A program made the position numbers and the translations under genes. Below are positions 41,918 to 51,106 of a DNA stretch of 64,000 bases, piece after piece; position 1 is the first letter of the stretch; every line of letters starts with the position of its first letter. Location of the stretch: positions 1 to 64,000 of the forward strand of contig JAFYXJ010000006.1 of assembly GCA_017546205.1 (NCBI GenBank). Reading direction: 5' to 3'. The notes under the pieces were generated by a model. It ran no database searches and was not told where the DNA came from. It saw only the letters and a program-made list of their open reading frames with translations. The DNA comes from Clostridia bacterium (GTDB lineage: Bacteria; Bacillota; Clostridia; Monoglobales; Monoglobaceae).

Positions 41918-43393
41918 ATGAACTACTACATTGGTGCAGACCTTGGTACCTCCGCCCTGAAACTTCTGCTTCTGGACAGAGAGGGCACCATCGTCAACAC
42001 AGTAACCAAAGCCTATGATGTTCATTATCCCAACCCCGGTTGGAGTGAACAAAATCCGGAAGACTGGTGGAACGCACTGGTCAGCGGTATCAAGGAACTG
42101 ATTGCGGATGTGGATGCAAAAAACATTCGTGGTCTTTCCACCGCCGGACAGATGCACGGTCTGGTGGTTCTGGACAAGGATGACGCGGTTATCCGCCCCA
42201 CCATCCTCTGGAACGACGGCAGAACCTGGCAGGAAACCGAATACCTGAACACGGTTATCGGCAAAGAAACCTTGTCCGACCGGACAGCAAATATTGCTTT
42301 TGCCGGATTTACCGCACCCAAAATTCTCTGGATGAAGAACAACGAAAAGGAGAATTTTGACAAGATTGAAAAAATCATGCTCCCCAAAGACTTTATTACC
42401 TATCGTCTGACCGGACAACACGTGACCGACTATTCCGACGCATCCGGCATGTTGCTTCTGGATGTGAAGAACAAATGCTGGTCCAAGGAAATGATTGAGG
42501 TTTGTGGCATCACCGAAACTATGCTCCCCAAACTTCTGGAAAGTTACGACAGCATGCCCATCTCCAAAGAGGCGGCAGCCCTGTTGGGTCTTCCCGAGGA
42601 CTGCCTGATTGCAGCAGGTACCGGCGACAATGCCGGTGCAGCAATCGGTACCGGAACCATCGGCGAGGGAAAATGCAACATCTCTCTGGGTACCTCCGGC
42701 ACCATCTTCATTGCATCGGAAAACTTCTCCGTTGACAGCAACAACGCACTGCATTCTTTCTGCCACTCTGATGGCGGATACCACCTGATGGCATGTATGC
42801 TTTCGGCTGCATCCTGTAATAAATGGTTCTGCGGTGAAATTCTGAAAACCGACGATTACAAGACTGAAGAAGCTGCCATCACCCCCGACAAACTGGGTAA
42901 CAACCATGTATTCTTCCTGCCCTATCTCATGGGTGAGAGAAGCCCCATCAACGATACCGACGCAAGAGGTTTGTTTATCGGGATGCGTCCCGACACCACT
43001 CGTGCCGATATGCTTCAGGCTGTATTGGAGGGTGTTGCTTTTGCAGCCCGCGACAATCTGGAGATTGCCAAAGCACTGGGCATTGACATTCAAAAGAGTA
43101 CCGTCTGCGGCGGCGGTGCCAAATCTCCCCTCTGGAGAGAGATTCTCTGTAACATTTTGGGCATTGATTTGGAAGTTCCCGCTTGCGAGGAGGGCCCCGG
43201 TTTCGGCGTAGGTATGCTGGCCATGGTTGCCTGCGGTGAATACGCATCCTTAAACGAATGTGCTGAAAAACTGGTTAAGAAAAAGGAAGTCATTCATCCC
43301 GATCCTGAAACCAAAGAGCGATACAACCAGCAGTACGAGAAATTCAAAAAAATATATCCTTCTTTGAAGGAACTTTATAAAAATTTAATTTAG
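41918..43393 (+). CDS. xylB: Xylulokinase (FGGY family)
   Basis: 491 residues. N-terminal phosphate loop YIGADLGTSALKLLLLD, WSEQNPEDWW, STAGQMHGLVV with substrate contacts, ILWNDGRT, SLGTSGTIFIAS and a C-terminal GGGAKSPLWREILCNIL motif. Phosphorylates D-xylulose from the next enzyme. The start codon lies 16 bp after GH38 with AAAGGAAAG just before it. Confidence 0.93.
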   Translation: MNYYIGADLGTSALKLLLLDREGTIVNTVTKAYDVHYPNPGWSEQNPEDWWNALVSGIKELIADVDAKNIRGLSTAGQMHGLVVLDKDDAVIRPTILWNDGRTWQETEYLNTVIGKETLSDRTANIAFAGFTAPKILWMKNNEKENFDKIEKIMLPKDFITYRLTGQHVTDYSDASGMLLLDVKNKCWSKEMIEVCGITETMLPKLLESYDSMPISKEAAALLGLPEDCLIAAGTGDNAGAAIGTGTIGEGKCNISLGTSGTIFIASENFSVDSNNALHSFCHSDGGYHLMACMLSAASCNKWFCGEILKTDDYKTEEAAITPDKLGNNHVFFLPYLMGERSPINDTDARGLFIGMRPDTTRADMLQAVLEGVAFAARDNLEIAKALGIDIQKSTVCGGGAKSPLWREILCNILGIDLEVPACEEGPGFGVGMLAMVACGEYASLNECAEKLVKKKEVIHPDPETKERYNQQYEKFKKIYPSLKELYKNLI

Positions 43394-43405
43394 GAGGAAA
43401 CTTCA

Positions 43406-44719
43406 ATGAGTGAAATTTTCGCAAACATTCCAACCATTAAGTATGAAGGAAAGGACAGCACCAATCCTCTGGCATTCAAATACTATGATCCGGAACGGGT
43501 AATCATGGGCAAAAAGATGAAAGAGCATCTGCCCTTTGCTATGGCATGGTGGCACAACCTCTGTGCAGCAGGTACCGATATGTTCGGCCGTGATACTGCT
43601 GACAAATCCTTTGGCGCAGAAAAAGGCACCATGGAACATGCAAAAGCAAAAGTAGACGCAGGTTTTGAATTTATGCAGAAACTGGGTATTGAATACTTCT
43701 GTTTCCATGATGTAGACCTGGTTCCCGAGGCTGATGACATCAACGAAACCAACAGAAGACTGGATGAAATCACCGATTACATTCTGGAGAAAATGCAAGG
43801 CACCAACATCAAATGTCTGTGGGGTACTGCAAATATGTTCTCCAACCCCCGCTTCATGAGCGGTGCAGGAAGCACCTGTTCTGCTGATGTATTCTGTTTT
43901 GCTGCAGCACAGGTGAAAAAAGCACTGGAACTGACCGTAAAACTGGGCGGCAGAGGCTACGTATTCTGGGGTGGCAGAGAGGGTTATGAAACTCTGCTCA
44001 ATACCGACATGAAATTCGAGCAGGAAAACATCGCACGTCTGATGAAAATGGCAGTAACTTACGGCCGTTCTATTGGTTTTGAGGGCGACTTCTATATCGA
44101 ACCCAAGCCGAAAGAACCCATGAAACATCAGTACGACTTTGACGCTGCAACCGCAATCGGTTTCTTGAAAGCACACGGTCTGGACAAGGACTTCAAGATG
44201 AACATTGAAGCAAACCACGCAACACTGGCAGGTCACACCTTCCAGCACGAACTCCGCGTTTCTGCCATCAACGGCATGCTGGGTTCTATCGACGCAAATC
44301 AGGGCGATATGCTCCTTGGATGGGACACCGATGAGTTCCCCTCTGATGTTTACAGTGCAACCCTTTGTATGTACGAAGTGCTGAAGGCAGGCGGTCTCAC
44401 CGGCGGTCTGAACTTTGACTCTAAAAACCGTCGTCCCAGCAATACCTTTGAAGATATGTTCTATGCATTCATTCTGGGTATGGACACCTTTGCTCTGGGT
44501 CTGATTAAAGCAGCAGAACTGATTGAAGACGGCAGAATCGACAACTTTGTAAAAGAAAAATACTCCAGTTTCGATTCCGAAATCGGCAAGACGATTCTGG
44601 CAGGCACCACTTTGGAAGAACTGGCAGATTACGCTGCAAAACTGGGCACCGTGGCATCTCCCATTAGCGGAAGACAGGAATATCTGGAGAGCGTTCTTAA
44701 CTCTGTAATGTTTCGTTAA
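43406..44719 (+). CDS. xylA: Xylose isomerase
   Basis: 437 residues, class II length. Conserved active-site segments: [37 protein letters not shown] (catalytic His in FHD), [53 protein letters not shown] and [11 protein letters not shown]. Interconverts D-xylose and D-xylulose. Follows xylB by 12 bp with GGAGGAA, so xylulose is made and phosphorylated in one operon. Confidence 0.96.
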   Translation: MSEIFANIPTIKYEGKDSTNPLAFKYYDPERVIMGKKMKEHLPFAMAWWHNLCAAGTDMFGRDTADKSFGAEKGTMEHAKAKVDAGFEFMQKLGIEYFCFHDVDLVPEADDINETNRRLDEITDYILEKMQGTNIKCLWGTANMFSNPRFMSGAGSTCSADVFCFAAAQVKKALELTVKLGGRGYVFWGGREGYETLLNTDMKFEQENIARLMKMAVTYGRSIGFEGDFYIEPKPKEPMKHQYDFDAATAIGFLKAHGLDKDFKMNIEANHATLAGHTFQHELRVSAINGMLGSIDANQGDMLLGWDTDEFPSDVYSATLCMYEVLKAGGLTGGLNFDSKNRRPSNTFEDMFYAFILGMDTFALGLIKAAELIEDGRIDNFVKEKYSSFDSEIGKTILAGTTLEELADYAAKLGTVASPISGRQEYLESVLNSVMFR

Positions 44720-44722
44720 GCC

Positions 44723-46729
44723 ATGAACTATTTTGAGAGAGACAACAATTCGTTGCTGTTCCGTTCTGCCGGAGAGACGGTAAAACTTTGTCCTTGGGGC
44801 AAAAACAGTCTCCGTGTCAGAGCAACCTTTATGGGTGATATTCAGGAGGGGGAGATTGCTCTTCTCCCCCCCGAAGATTCTCAGGTTCTGATTGTGATTG
44901 GTGAGGAGTCTGCCTCCATCACCAACGGAACCCTGACCGCAACTCTGACTCCGGTAGAGGATCCGTTTGCGGCAGACACAGTACGGATTGAATACACAAA
45001 CCAACGGGGTGAGGTTCTGCTTCGGGAAGTGATGCCCGGCGCACCTCTTCACATCATGCCCCGGGAATTTAAGGTTCTTGCAGGAGGCAGTTTCCGCATC
45101 CGCCAAACCTTTGATTCTGACGCAGATGAAAAAATTTACGGCATGGGCCAGTATCAGCAGGAGGTTCTCAACCTGAAAGGCTGTAATCTGGAACTTGCCC
45201 ACCGGAATTCTCAAGCAAGCATTCCTTTCTATATTTCCAGCAAAGGCTACGGCTTTTTGTGGCACAATGCCGCCATTGGCGAGGTGCATTTCGGCGTCAA
45301 CACCACCCAGTGGGTTGCTGACATCAGCAAACAGTTGGATTACTGGATTTGTGCCGGAGACACGCCACAGGAACTGATTTCCGCTTATACCGCTGTAACG
45401 GGCAGACCGCCCATGATGCCGGAATACGGATTGGGTTACTGGCAGTGTAAACTCCGTTACTACAATCAGGAGGAAGTTCTGCGTATTGCCAGAGAACACA
45501 AAGAGAGAAATATCCCTCTGGATGTTCTGGTTATTGACTACTATCACTGGCCCAGATGCGGTGATTTCCGCTTTGATGAAGAATTCTTCCCCAACCCCAA
45601 AGAGATGGTCGATGAACTGAAAGCAATGGGCATCCGCCCCATGGTTTCGTTCTGGCCTCAGGTAGATTGGCGGAGCGAAAACTATCAGGAAATGAAACAG
45701 CAGGGCTTGTTGGTTAAGAGCAACAACGGCGTGGATACCCAGATGACCTTCCACGGCAACAACGTGTTCTTAGACCCCACCAATCCCCGCACCCGTGACT
45801 ATGTCTGGGAAAAATGTAAGAAAAACTACTTTGATCTTGGCATCGAAAACTTCTGGTTGGATGAAGCAGAACCGGAATTTATCCCCTATGATTTTGAGAA
45901 ATACCGCTACCATTTGGGTCCAGTTTCCGAAATCGGCAACGTATTCCCCAGAGAATATGAACGATTATTCTTTGAAGGACTGCAAAAAGAGGGCAGAGAC
46001 GACATCGTCAGCCTTTGCCGTTGTGCGTGGGTTGGCAGTCAGCGGTACGGCGCTCTGGTCTGGTCGGGAGATATTCATTCCAATTATGAAGATTTTCGGA
46101 AACAGATTTGCGCCGGAATCCATATGGGTATTTCCGGCATTCCCTGGTGGACAACCGATATCGGCGGTTTTGCTGACGGTGATGTACGAGAGGACAGTTT
46201 TAAGGAACTGTTGGTTCGCTGGTTCCAGTACGGCACATTTTTGCCGGTGATGCGGATGCATGGGGCACGGCTTCCCCATACCGACATCTACAACAAGGCA
46301 GGAGAACTGCGGGAAAAAACCGGTGCCGACAACGAAATCTGGTCCTTTGGCGAGGAGAATTACCGCATCCTCAGAAAGTTCATTGACATTCGTGAACAAA
46401 TGCGGGATTACACCCGTTCTGTCATGAAAGAAGCCCACGAAACCGGCGCTCCGGTTATCCGCGGACTCTTCTATGAATTCCCCGAGGACGCTCCTTGTTG
46501 GGATATTAAAGACCAATACCTGTTCGGTGGAGATATTCTGGTTGCTCCCATCTGTCATGAAGGCGCAACACAGCGTGACGTGTATCTCCCCCAAGGTGCA
46601 AGTTGGACCGACGCAAGAGACGGCAAGGTGTACGAGGGCGGACAAACCGTTACGGTGGATGCACCCATCGATACCCTCCCCATTTTCTTACGCAACGGTG
46701 CACAGGATTTCCTGATTGGAAAAATATAG
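44723..46729 (+). CDS. GH31 alpha-xylosidase-type glycosidase
   Basis: 668 residues. GH31 hallmarks: GMGQYQQEVLNLKGCNLELA, DVLVIDYYHWPRCGDFRFDE, nucleophile in NFWLDEAEPEFIPYDF, acid/base in ALVWSGDIHSNYEDF, GIPWWTTDIGGF and VMRMHGARLPH. Alpha-xylosidase is inferred from context with xylose genes; alpha-glucosidase cannot be excluded. It starts 3 bp after xylA with no good ribosome site, indicating coupling. No signal peptide. It probably acts on imported xyloglucan oligosaccharides. Confidence 0.9.
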   Translation: MNYFERDNNSLLFRSAGETVKLCPWGKNSLRVRATFMGDIQEGEIALLPPEDSQVLIVIGEESASITNGTLTATLTPVEDPFAADTVRIEYTNQRGEVLLREVMPGAPLHIMPREFKVLAGGSFRIRQTFDSDADEKIYGMGQYQQEVLNLKGCNLELAHRNSQASIPFYISSKGYGFLWHNAAIGEVHFGVNTTQWVADISKQLDYWICAGDTPQELISAYTAVTGRPPMMPEYGLGYWQCKLRYYNQEEVLRIAREHKERNIPLDVLVIDYYHWPRCGDFRFDEEFFPNPKEMVDELKAMGIRPMVSFWPQVDWRSENYQEMKQQGLLVKSNNGVDTQMTFHGNNVFLDPTNPRTRDYVWEKCKKNYFDLGIENFWLDEAEPEFIPYDFEKYRYHLGPVSEIGNVFPREYERLFFEGLQKEGRDDIVSLCRCAWVGSQRYGALVWSGDIHSNYEDFRKQICAGIHMGISGIPWWTTDIGGFADGDVREDSFKELLVRWFQYGTFLPVMRMHGARLPHTDIYNKAGELREKTGADNEIWSFGEENYRILRKFIDIREQMRDYTRSVMKEAHETGAPVIRGLFYEFPEDAPCWDIKDQYLFGGDILVAPICHEGATQRDVYLPQGASWTDARDGKVYEGGQTVTVDAPIDTLPIFLRNGAQDFLIGKI

Positions 46730-46731
46730 TT

Positions 46732-46771
46732 AAAAAGGATTCTACTCTACGAGTAGAATCCTTCTTTTTCG
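46732..46771. terminator. Bidirectional intrinsic terminator
   Basis: AAAAAGGATTCTACTC, TAC, GAGTAGAATCCTTCTTTTT. It ends the GH38-xyl operon and, on the minus strand, the following regulator, whose last codons lie in the stem. Confidence 0.9.
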
Positions 46772-47151
46772 ACGGGTAGATTCCTTTTATATGTTTCAAC
46801 GGTCATGCCGGTCTCTTTTTCAAAGCAGTACGAAAGCCAGTATCGGCTGACGCCAAGATTGTCCGCAATATCAAAAGCGGTTCTGTCCTCCTCAGGGAAG
46901 GCACGCAGTTCGCTTTTGGTCAATCCAACCACCGGATAGAGTTCTTCCTCCGTTTCTTTCAGAATCAAAAACAATAGTTTCTCCACCGTCGCCCGTCGAT
47001 CAACATCACCGCTTAAACTATCAATCAGCGCATCGATCCGGTGCCCTGTCACATCTGCAATGGTTCTTTTTTCGCATCGGCACAGTTCCATGATTCGCCG
47101 TATTAACTGACCGTTTTCCAGTTGCACCAATTCTTCTAGTTTCAATGACAT
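46747..47151 (-). CDS. Stand-alone protein resembling the C-terminal module of the propeller-HTH fusions
   Basis: 134 residues. Segments RIDALIDSLSGDVDRR, AFDIADNLGVSRYWLSYCFE, KETGMTVETYKRN match the last 140 residues of the proteins at 53629 and 55165 (RLDAYFDSL, AFDVADQLGVSRYWLKYRFE). The propeller is absent and only the first AraC-type HTH is present. It probably is a DNA-binding regulator of unusual, single-HTH form. ATG at 47151 has a very close ribosome site; the TTG at 47145 is possible. Divergent from a ribbon-helix-helix gene. Confidence 0.65.
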   Translation of the reverse strand: MSLKLEELVQLENGQLIRRIMELCRCEKRTIADVTGHRIDALIDSLSGDVDRRATVEKLLFLILKETEEELYPVVGLTKSELRAFPEEDRTAFDIADNLGVSRYWLSYCFEKETGMTVETYKRNLPVEKEGFYS

Positions 47152-47165
47152 TCCTCGCTGTGTAT

Positions 47166-47195
47166 GTTATTTATTATGTTATAAATAATAACATA
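47166..47195. promoter_or_regulatory. AT-rich palindrome between divergent regulators
   Basis: GTTATTTATTATGTTATAAATAATAAC is a near-perfect palindrome in the gap between the HTH and RHH genes. Such spacing is typical for an operator bound by one of the two regulators. Confidence 0.4.
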
Positions 47196-47241
47196 TATTA
47201 ATAACTGATGTCAAGTTATACTATATGTGAGGTGAGTCAGG

Positions 47242-47430
47242 ATGGAAGAGAAATTGATTATCCAAAAAAAGCGGTTAAAAGGTGATGACGGTTACAAAAC
47301 CTTTTCTGTCAGATTGAAAGAGGAAACGGTACATCGTTTGAACCGTCTTTCCAAGGAAACCAATCGTTCACGGAACGAACTGATTAACCTGCTTTTGGAA
47401 TACGCTATTGATAACAGTAAGGTAAAGTAA
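47242..47430 (+). CDS. Ribbon-helix-helix (CopG/Arc-like) protein
   Basis: 62 residues. A basic N-terminus is followed by the RHH pattern: strand KTFSVRLK, helix EETVHRLNRLSKETN, then SRNELINLLLEYAID. Such proteins are dimeric DNA-binding regulators, often with plasmids, toxins or mobile elements. No toxin partner is adjacent. GAGGTGAG precedes the ATG. It has its own terminator immediately after. Confidence 0.8.
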   Translation: MEEKLIIQKKRLKGDDGYKTFSVRLKEETVHRLNRLSKETNRSRNELINLLLEYAIDNSKVK

Positions 47431-47468
47431 AAGAGACATTGTAACACATAGTGTTACAATGTCTCTTT
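47430..47468. terminator. Bidirectional intrinsic terminator
   Basis: AAAGAGACATTGTAACAC, ATA, GTGTTACAATGTCTCTTT, an 18 bp perfect stem between the RHH gene and the alpha-L-rhamnosidase. Confidence 0.92.
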
Positions 47469-47470
47469 GT

Positions 47471-49855
47471 CTATCCAACCATAAATTCTTTTTCTTCTTT
47501 GCCGGTAAAGGCGTATTCCTGCGTTCCGTCCTGGAAGGTATAACCTTTGGGCAAAACCAATTTTCCTTCCATCCCATCCGGAACCGAAACCGTCAGCCTG
47601 ATGGCATCATCACACCGCTCCCAGTTGACCGAAATGGTACCGCCAAGGGGGGATGTATAATATCCCTTTGCGTAGTCCAACTTCTGGATAAAGCCGGGTC
47701 GAATCTCATAATATCGGATATCATCCGCGTGTGGATTGGGCTGAATACCGGTAATACTCTGGATAAACCATGCAGAGATATCACCCAAAAACGGATGGTT
47801 TCTGGAATCGCATCTTCTGGAATACGGATCGCGGAAACTCTCCCACAGGGTGGTGGCTCCCTCCTTCACCCAGTATCCGTAGCAACTGAAGGTGTCTCCG
47901 GTAATCAGTTTGTGGGCAAGGTCATGTTCTTCCATCTCCGCCAATACTCGATAGATAAACCGAAGTCCGGTTCCTCCGCAGGCATTGACATCTCCGTCCC
48001 GATGGATGATTTCCAGCAATTTTTCCTTTGCTTTGGGCATCTCTTCCTCATCAAAAATGCCAAAAGCAATACCGATGGTCTGGGATGTCTGGCAGTTCCC
48101 CTGAACCGTCATAGTCTCAAAATCCACCAGATGGGTACGGATATTCTGTCTCATAGTATCGGCAAAAGATTGCAGGAACTCTGCCCGCTCTACATCTCCG
48201 ATTTCTCCCATCAGGAATGCACCTTTTTGTGCCGCATCATAAAACGACAGAGAGGTAACAACCTCTACAGGGCATTGCGCCGCATAGTTGTTTTCCAGAC
48301 AGGAGAATGGGTCACGCCAGTCTCCCAACCCAAAATCCGTCAGCCCCTTCTCGTTGAGTCTGGGAATATAAAACCGAACCAACTTTTCCATCATTTCGGC
48401 ATTTTCCCTTATGATATCTTTGTTTCCGGTATACTGATACAGATAATACGGAAGCAAAATGGCAATCGCATCCCAGATAGGACCGGAGCCGCATCCGCCA
48501 CCGGTAGCATAGCCCCATTCTGCCGAAGGAATAATCGAAGGCATATCCCCATTGGGCTTTTGTGCCACACGGATGTTGTGCAGCCACTCTCTCAGGCTAT
48601 CTTCCACCGTCAGATTCATCAGCATATGTTCTGCAACTTCCCATGCGTCGGCTGTCCAGCCGTTCTTTTCCCGATGGGGACAATCCAACGGAAAATACTG
48701 AAAATTGGATAAATCCGAGTTTCTTGCACAGAATTGCAGTTGATTGATCACCGGGTCGGAACATGTAAAGTTTCCCCGTTCCTTTACATCGGAGTTGGTT
48801 ACCAGACAAACCACCGCATCATCGGTCGCTTGTCCCTCTTCCAGTCCCTCAACATAGGCATAACGGAAACCATCGTATTTGAATCTTGGGGTCAGGACTT
48901 CCTCGCCGCCCTTGCAGATAAACACATCGGTCTGTCCGTAATCCAGATACCATTGTGTTCTTGGGTCATGTTTTCTTAAAAAGATGGTGGTGTTCACCGA
49001 AAACTCGCCCTTGACCAGATTATCTGCATGGCGAACCACAATTTTCTGTCCCGGTTTGAAGTTACCTTTGATACGGGTAATTCCTGCCGTTCCGAACCCA
49101 AAGTCATAGACATACACATTTTCCCGTCGGGTACTCTCCAAGGGCTGAATATCATCGTCCGGATAGTCCAGCAGAGGTTCATAGTTATCATGGGCAAAAC
49201 AAAGAGAGTCGTAATGCTTGATTTTGACCGCCTTAACCTCACGGGTTACCGCCATTGGGGTTGCTTCGCAAAGTTTTGCCATGCCTGACGGGGTTTTCCC
49301 CATCATGGCGTTGTTCCACCGGCTGTCATCAAAGCCAACTTCATTCCAGCCGGGAAGTTCCAACCGTGCATCATAGCCATATCCCATCCGCATATCATTC
49401 CAAAGAACGGGGGACGGATGCGTTTTGAAGCTTTCGTCTGCTTCCAGTTCAAATTTATGTTCGCCCTGTTCTGCCTCAAGGCAAAGGGCTACCGTTACCG
49501 GGCCACGGTCAGGAATGGTATCAAATTCCCAGATAAATCCGCCATAGCAGTTGCGGAATCCGTTGCCCAGCAAAATACCAATGACATTTTCCCCCTTGTG
49601 GAGCAGGTGGGCAATGTCATACCTATCATAGTAGCAGATGTGCCCGGGATTGCTGACATAGGGCGCCAACGGGCCCTTGGTAATATCCACCCCATTGATT
49701 GAAAGTTCATAAAATCCCAGTCCGCAAATGGTGATTTCCGCCCTATCCGGCTGAAAATCCAAAGAAAATTCTTTACGGAAATAGGGTGCCGGTTCAAATC
49801 CGTCAAAACTGCACATCTTGTCATTGGCAACAATGAATTTGTTTGAAAACTTCAT
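47471..49855 (-). CDS. Alpha-L-rhamnosidase, GH78
   Basis: 794 residues. The N-terminal beta domains (ITICGLGFYELSINGVDITK, ENVIGILLGNGFRN) precede the (alpha/alpha)6 barrel with GH78 segments: CPHREKNGWTADAWEVAEHM (acidic residues), NGDMPSIIPSAEWGYATGGG, WDAIAILLPYYLYQYTGNKD, GLGDWRDPFS, then GATTLWESF and SRNHPFLGDISAWF. It removes terminal alpha-L-rhamnose. No signal peptide, so it acts on imported rhamnosyl-oligosaccharides. Last gene of the minus-strand operon; AGGTGAAG precedes the ATG. Confidence 0.92.
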   Translation of the reverse strand: MKFSNKFIVANDKMCSFDGFEPAPYFRKEFSLDFQPDRAEITICGLGFYELSINGVDITKGPLAPYVSNPGHICYYDRYDIAHLLHKGENVIGILLGNGFRNCYGGFIWEFDTIPDRGPVTVALCLEAEQGEHKFELEADESFKTHPSPVLWNDMRMGYGYDARLELPGWNEVGFDDSRWNNAMMGKTPSGMAKLCEATPMAVTREVKAVKIKHYDSLCFAHDNYEPLLDYPDDDIQPLESTRRENVYVYDFGFGTAGITRIKGNFKPGQKIVVRHADNLVKGEFSVNTTIFLRKHDPRTQWYLDYGQTDVFICKGGEEVLTPRFKYDGFRYAYVEGLEEGQATDDAVVCLVTNSDVKERGNFTCSDPVINQLQFCARNSDLSNFQYFPLDCPHREKNGWTADAWEVAEHMLMNLTVEDSLREWLHNIRVAQKPNGDMPSIIPSAEWGYATGGGCGSGPIWDAIAILLPYYLYQYTGNKDIIRENAEMMEKLVRFYIPRLNEKGLTDFGLGDWRDPFSCLENNYAAQCPVEVVTSLSFYDAAQKGAFLMGEIGDVERAEFLQSFADTMRQNIRTHLVDFETMTVQGNCQTSQTIGIAFGIFDEEEMPKAKEKLLEIIHRDGDVNACGGTGLRFIYRVLAEMEEHDLAHKLITGDTFSCYGYWVKEGATTLWESFRDPYSRRCDSRNHPFLGDISAWFIQSITGIQPNPHADDIRYYEIRPGFIQKLDYAKGYYTSPLGGTISVNWERCDDAIRLTVSVPDGMEGKLVLPKGYTFQDGTQEYAFTGKEEKEFMVG

Positions 49856-49863
49856 GTCTTCAC

Positions 49864-50547
49864 CTACTTGTTATATTTCTTATAGCCGGGGTGTTTACCG
49901 GTTACCTTGTAGTAGTTTTCACGCAAATACAAGAGTTTGTCAATCTTGTCTCTGTCGATCTCCTTGGCACCGCCCAAAAGGTGTGCGTTGAGAGAGATTT
50001 TCGCAAACAGTTCCAGACTTTCCATCCGGTAATACGCGGTAATCAAATCGCATCCTACCGACAAAGCTCCGTGGTTTTCCAGCAAAACCACGTCATGCTC
50101 CTGAAGATACGGGGCAATCGCCTCCGGCACCTCATCGGTACTGGGGGTACCGTAGGGAGTTACCGGAATGGAGCCGGTTGCAATCACAGTCTCAATCATG
50201 GAATATTCATCCAGACTGATGCCGGCGACCGCATAACCCGTTGCTGTAGGCGGATGGGCATGCACCACCGCACCTACATCTTCACGCTCTTTGTAGCAAC
50301 GAAGATGCATCTTAATCTCGCTGGAGGGTTTGTAATTCCCCTCTGCCTCCAAAACCTCTCCCTTATCGTTGATGATCACCAACTTTTCAGGGGTGATAAA
50401 ACTTTTGCTGATTCCGGTCGGGGTTGCAAGGAAATTCCCGTCCGGCAACTTCACCGTGATATTGCCGTCGTTTGCCGCAACCCATCCCAAAAGCCACATT
50501 TTATGGCATACATCGCATATTTGTTCTCGTATTTCCTGATACTTCAT
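49864..50547 (-). CDS. Class II aldolase (FucA/AraD/RhaD-type)
   Basis: 227 residues. AAN-DGNITVKLPDGNFLATPTG (phosphate and dihydroxyacetone site), KPSSEIKMHL, HAHPPTATGYAVAGISLDEY with the zinc histidines and LLENHGALSVGCDLITAYYR with the third. Cleaves a ketose or ketose-phosphate to lactaldehyde and dihydroxyacetone phosphate. Fuculose or rhamnulose-phosphate are likely given the context. ATG at 50547 follows AAGGGATAA; upstream codons are not coding. Confidence 0.85.
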   Translation of the reverse strand: MKYQEIREQICDVCHKMWLLGWVAANDGNITVKLPDGNFLATPTGISKSFITPEKLVIINDKGEVLEAEGNYKPSSEIKMHLRCYKEREDVGAVVHAHPPTATGYAVAGISLDEYSMIETVIATGSIPVTPYGTPSTDEVPEAIAPYLQEHDVVLLENHGALSVGCDLITAYYRMESLELFAKISLNAHLLGGAKEIDRDKIDKLLYLRENYYKVTGKHPGYKKYNK

Positions 50548-50551
50548 CTGT

Positions 50552-51106
50552 TTATCCCTTCGATCTGTCAAAAATTTCAGCATCCGCAAGAGGGCCGGTG
50601 GAAATCTTTCTCGGCTCTTCACACCAAACTTTGTCATTCATCATGTAATCCTCTGCTTCCCGAATCAAATCCAGAGATCCGTCGTGGAACATACCGTCAT
50701 ACTCGGTATTGAGGAAGGTCTCCAAAATATCAATGGCTTCCCATTCTCCGATGGTCTTTCCGCCCATACAGAGAATATTGGCATCGTTATGGCGTCTGGT
50801 CATTCTTGCAAGATAGGTACTGTGCACCAGTGCAGCGCGGACACCTCTGAATTTATTTGCTGCAATGCTGATGCCGATACCGGATCCGCAAATCAGCAAA
50901 CCGCATCTTGCTTCACCGCTTGCAACAGCCTTTGCCACCTTTGCAGCAAAGAACGGGTATCTGGTTGCCTCAATGTCCGGATCATCCTCGCTTCCGCAAT
51001 CTACGTAGGGAATCCCTTTTCCCTCCAAATATTCAATACATTTGGTCTTCAAATAATATCCGGCAGTATCATTGCCGATGTAAACTTTCTTTTCCATGTT
51101 ATGCAA
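50552..51106 (-). CDS. RpiB/LacAB family sugar-phosphate isomerase
   Basis: 184 residues. IGNDTAGYYLKTKCIEYLEG, DCGSEDDPDIEATRYPFFA, CGLLICGSGIGISIAANKFR (catalytic cysteine), GVRAALVHSTYLARMTRRHN, DANILCMGG. The family interconverts aldose and ketose phosphates. Here it lies between FucU and a class II aldolase with no FucI/RhaA or kinase in view, suggesting a role in 6-deoxysugar use. The ATG at 51106 overlaps the fucU stop region by 8 bp; the ATG at 51097 is possible. Extra 30-residue C-terminal tail. Confidence 0.85.
   Translation of the reverse strand: MHNMEKKVYIGNDTAGYYLKTKCIEYLEGKGIPYVDCGSEDDPDIEATRYPFFAAKVAKAVASGEARCGLLICGSGIGISIAANKFRGVRAALVHSTYLARMTRRHNDANILCMGGKTIGEWEAIDILETFLNTEYDGMFHDGSLDLIREAEDYMMNDKVWCEEPRKISTGPLADAEIFDRSKG

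Noticed and set aside
43403-45754. 783-codon minus-strand ORF
   Set aside because: Antisense shadow of xylA and the GH31 gene, with no domain signature.
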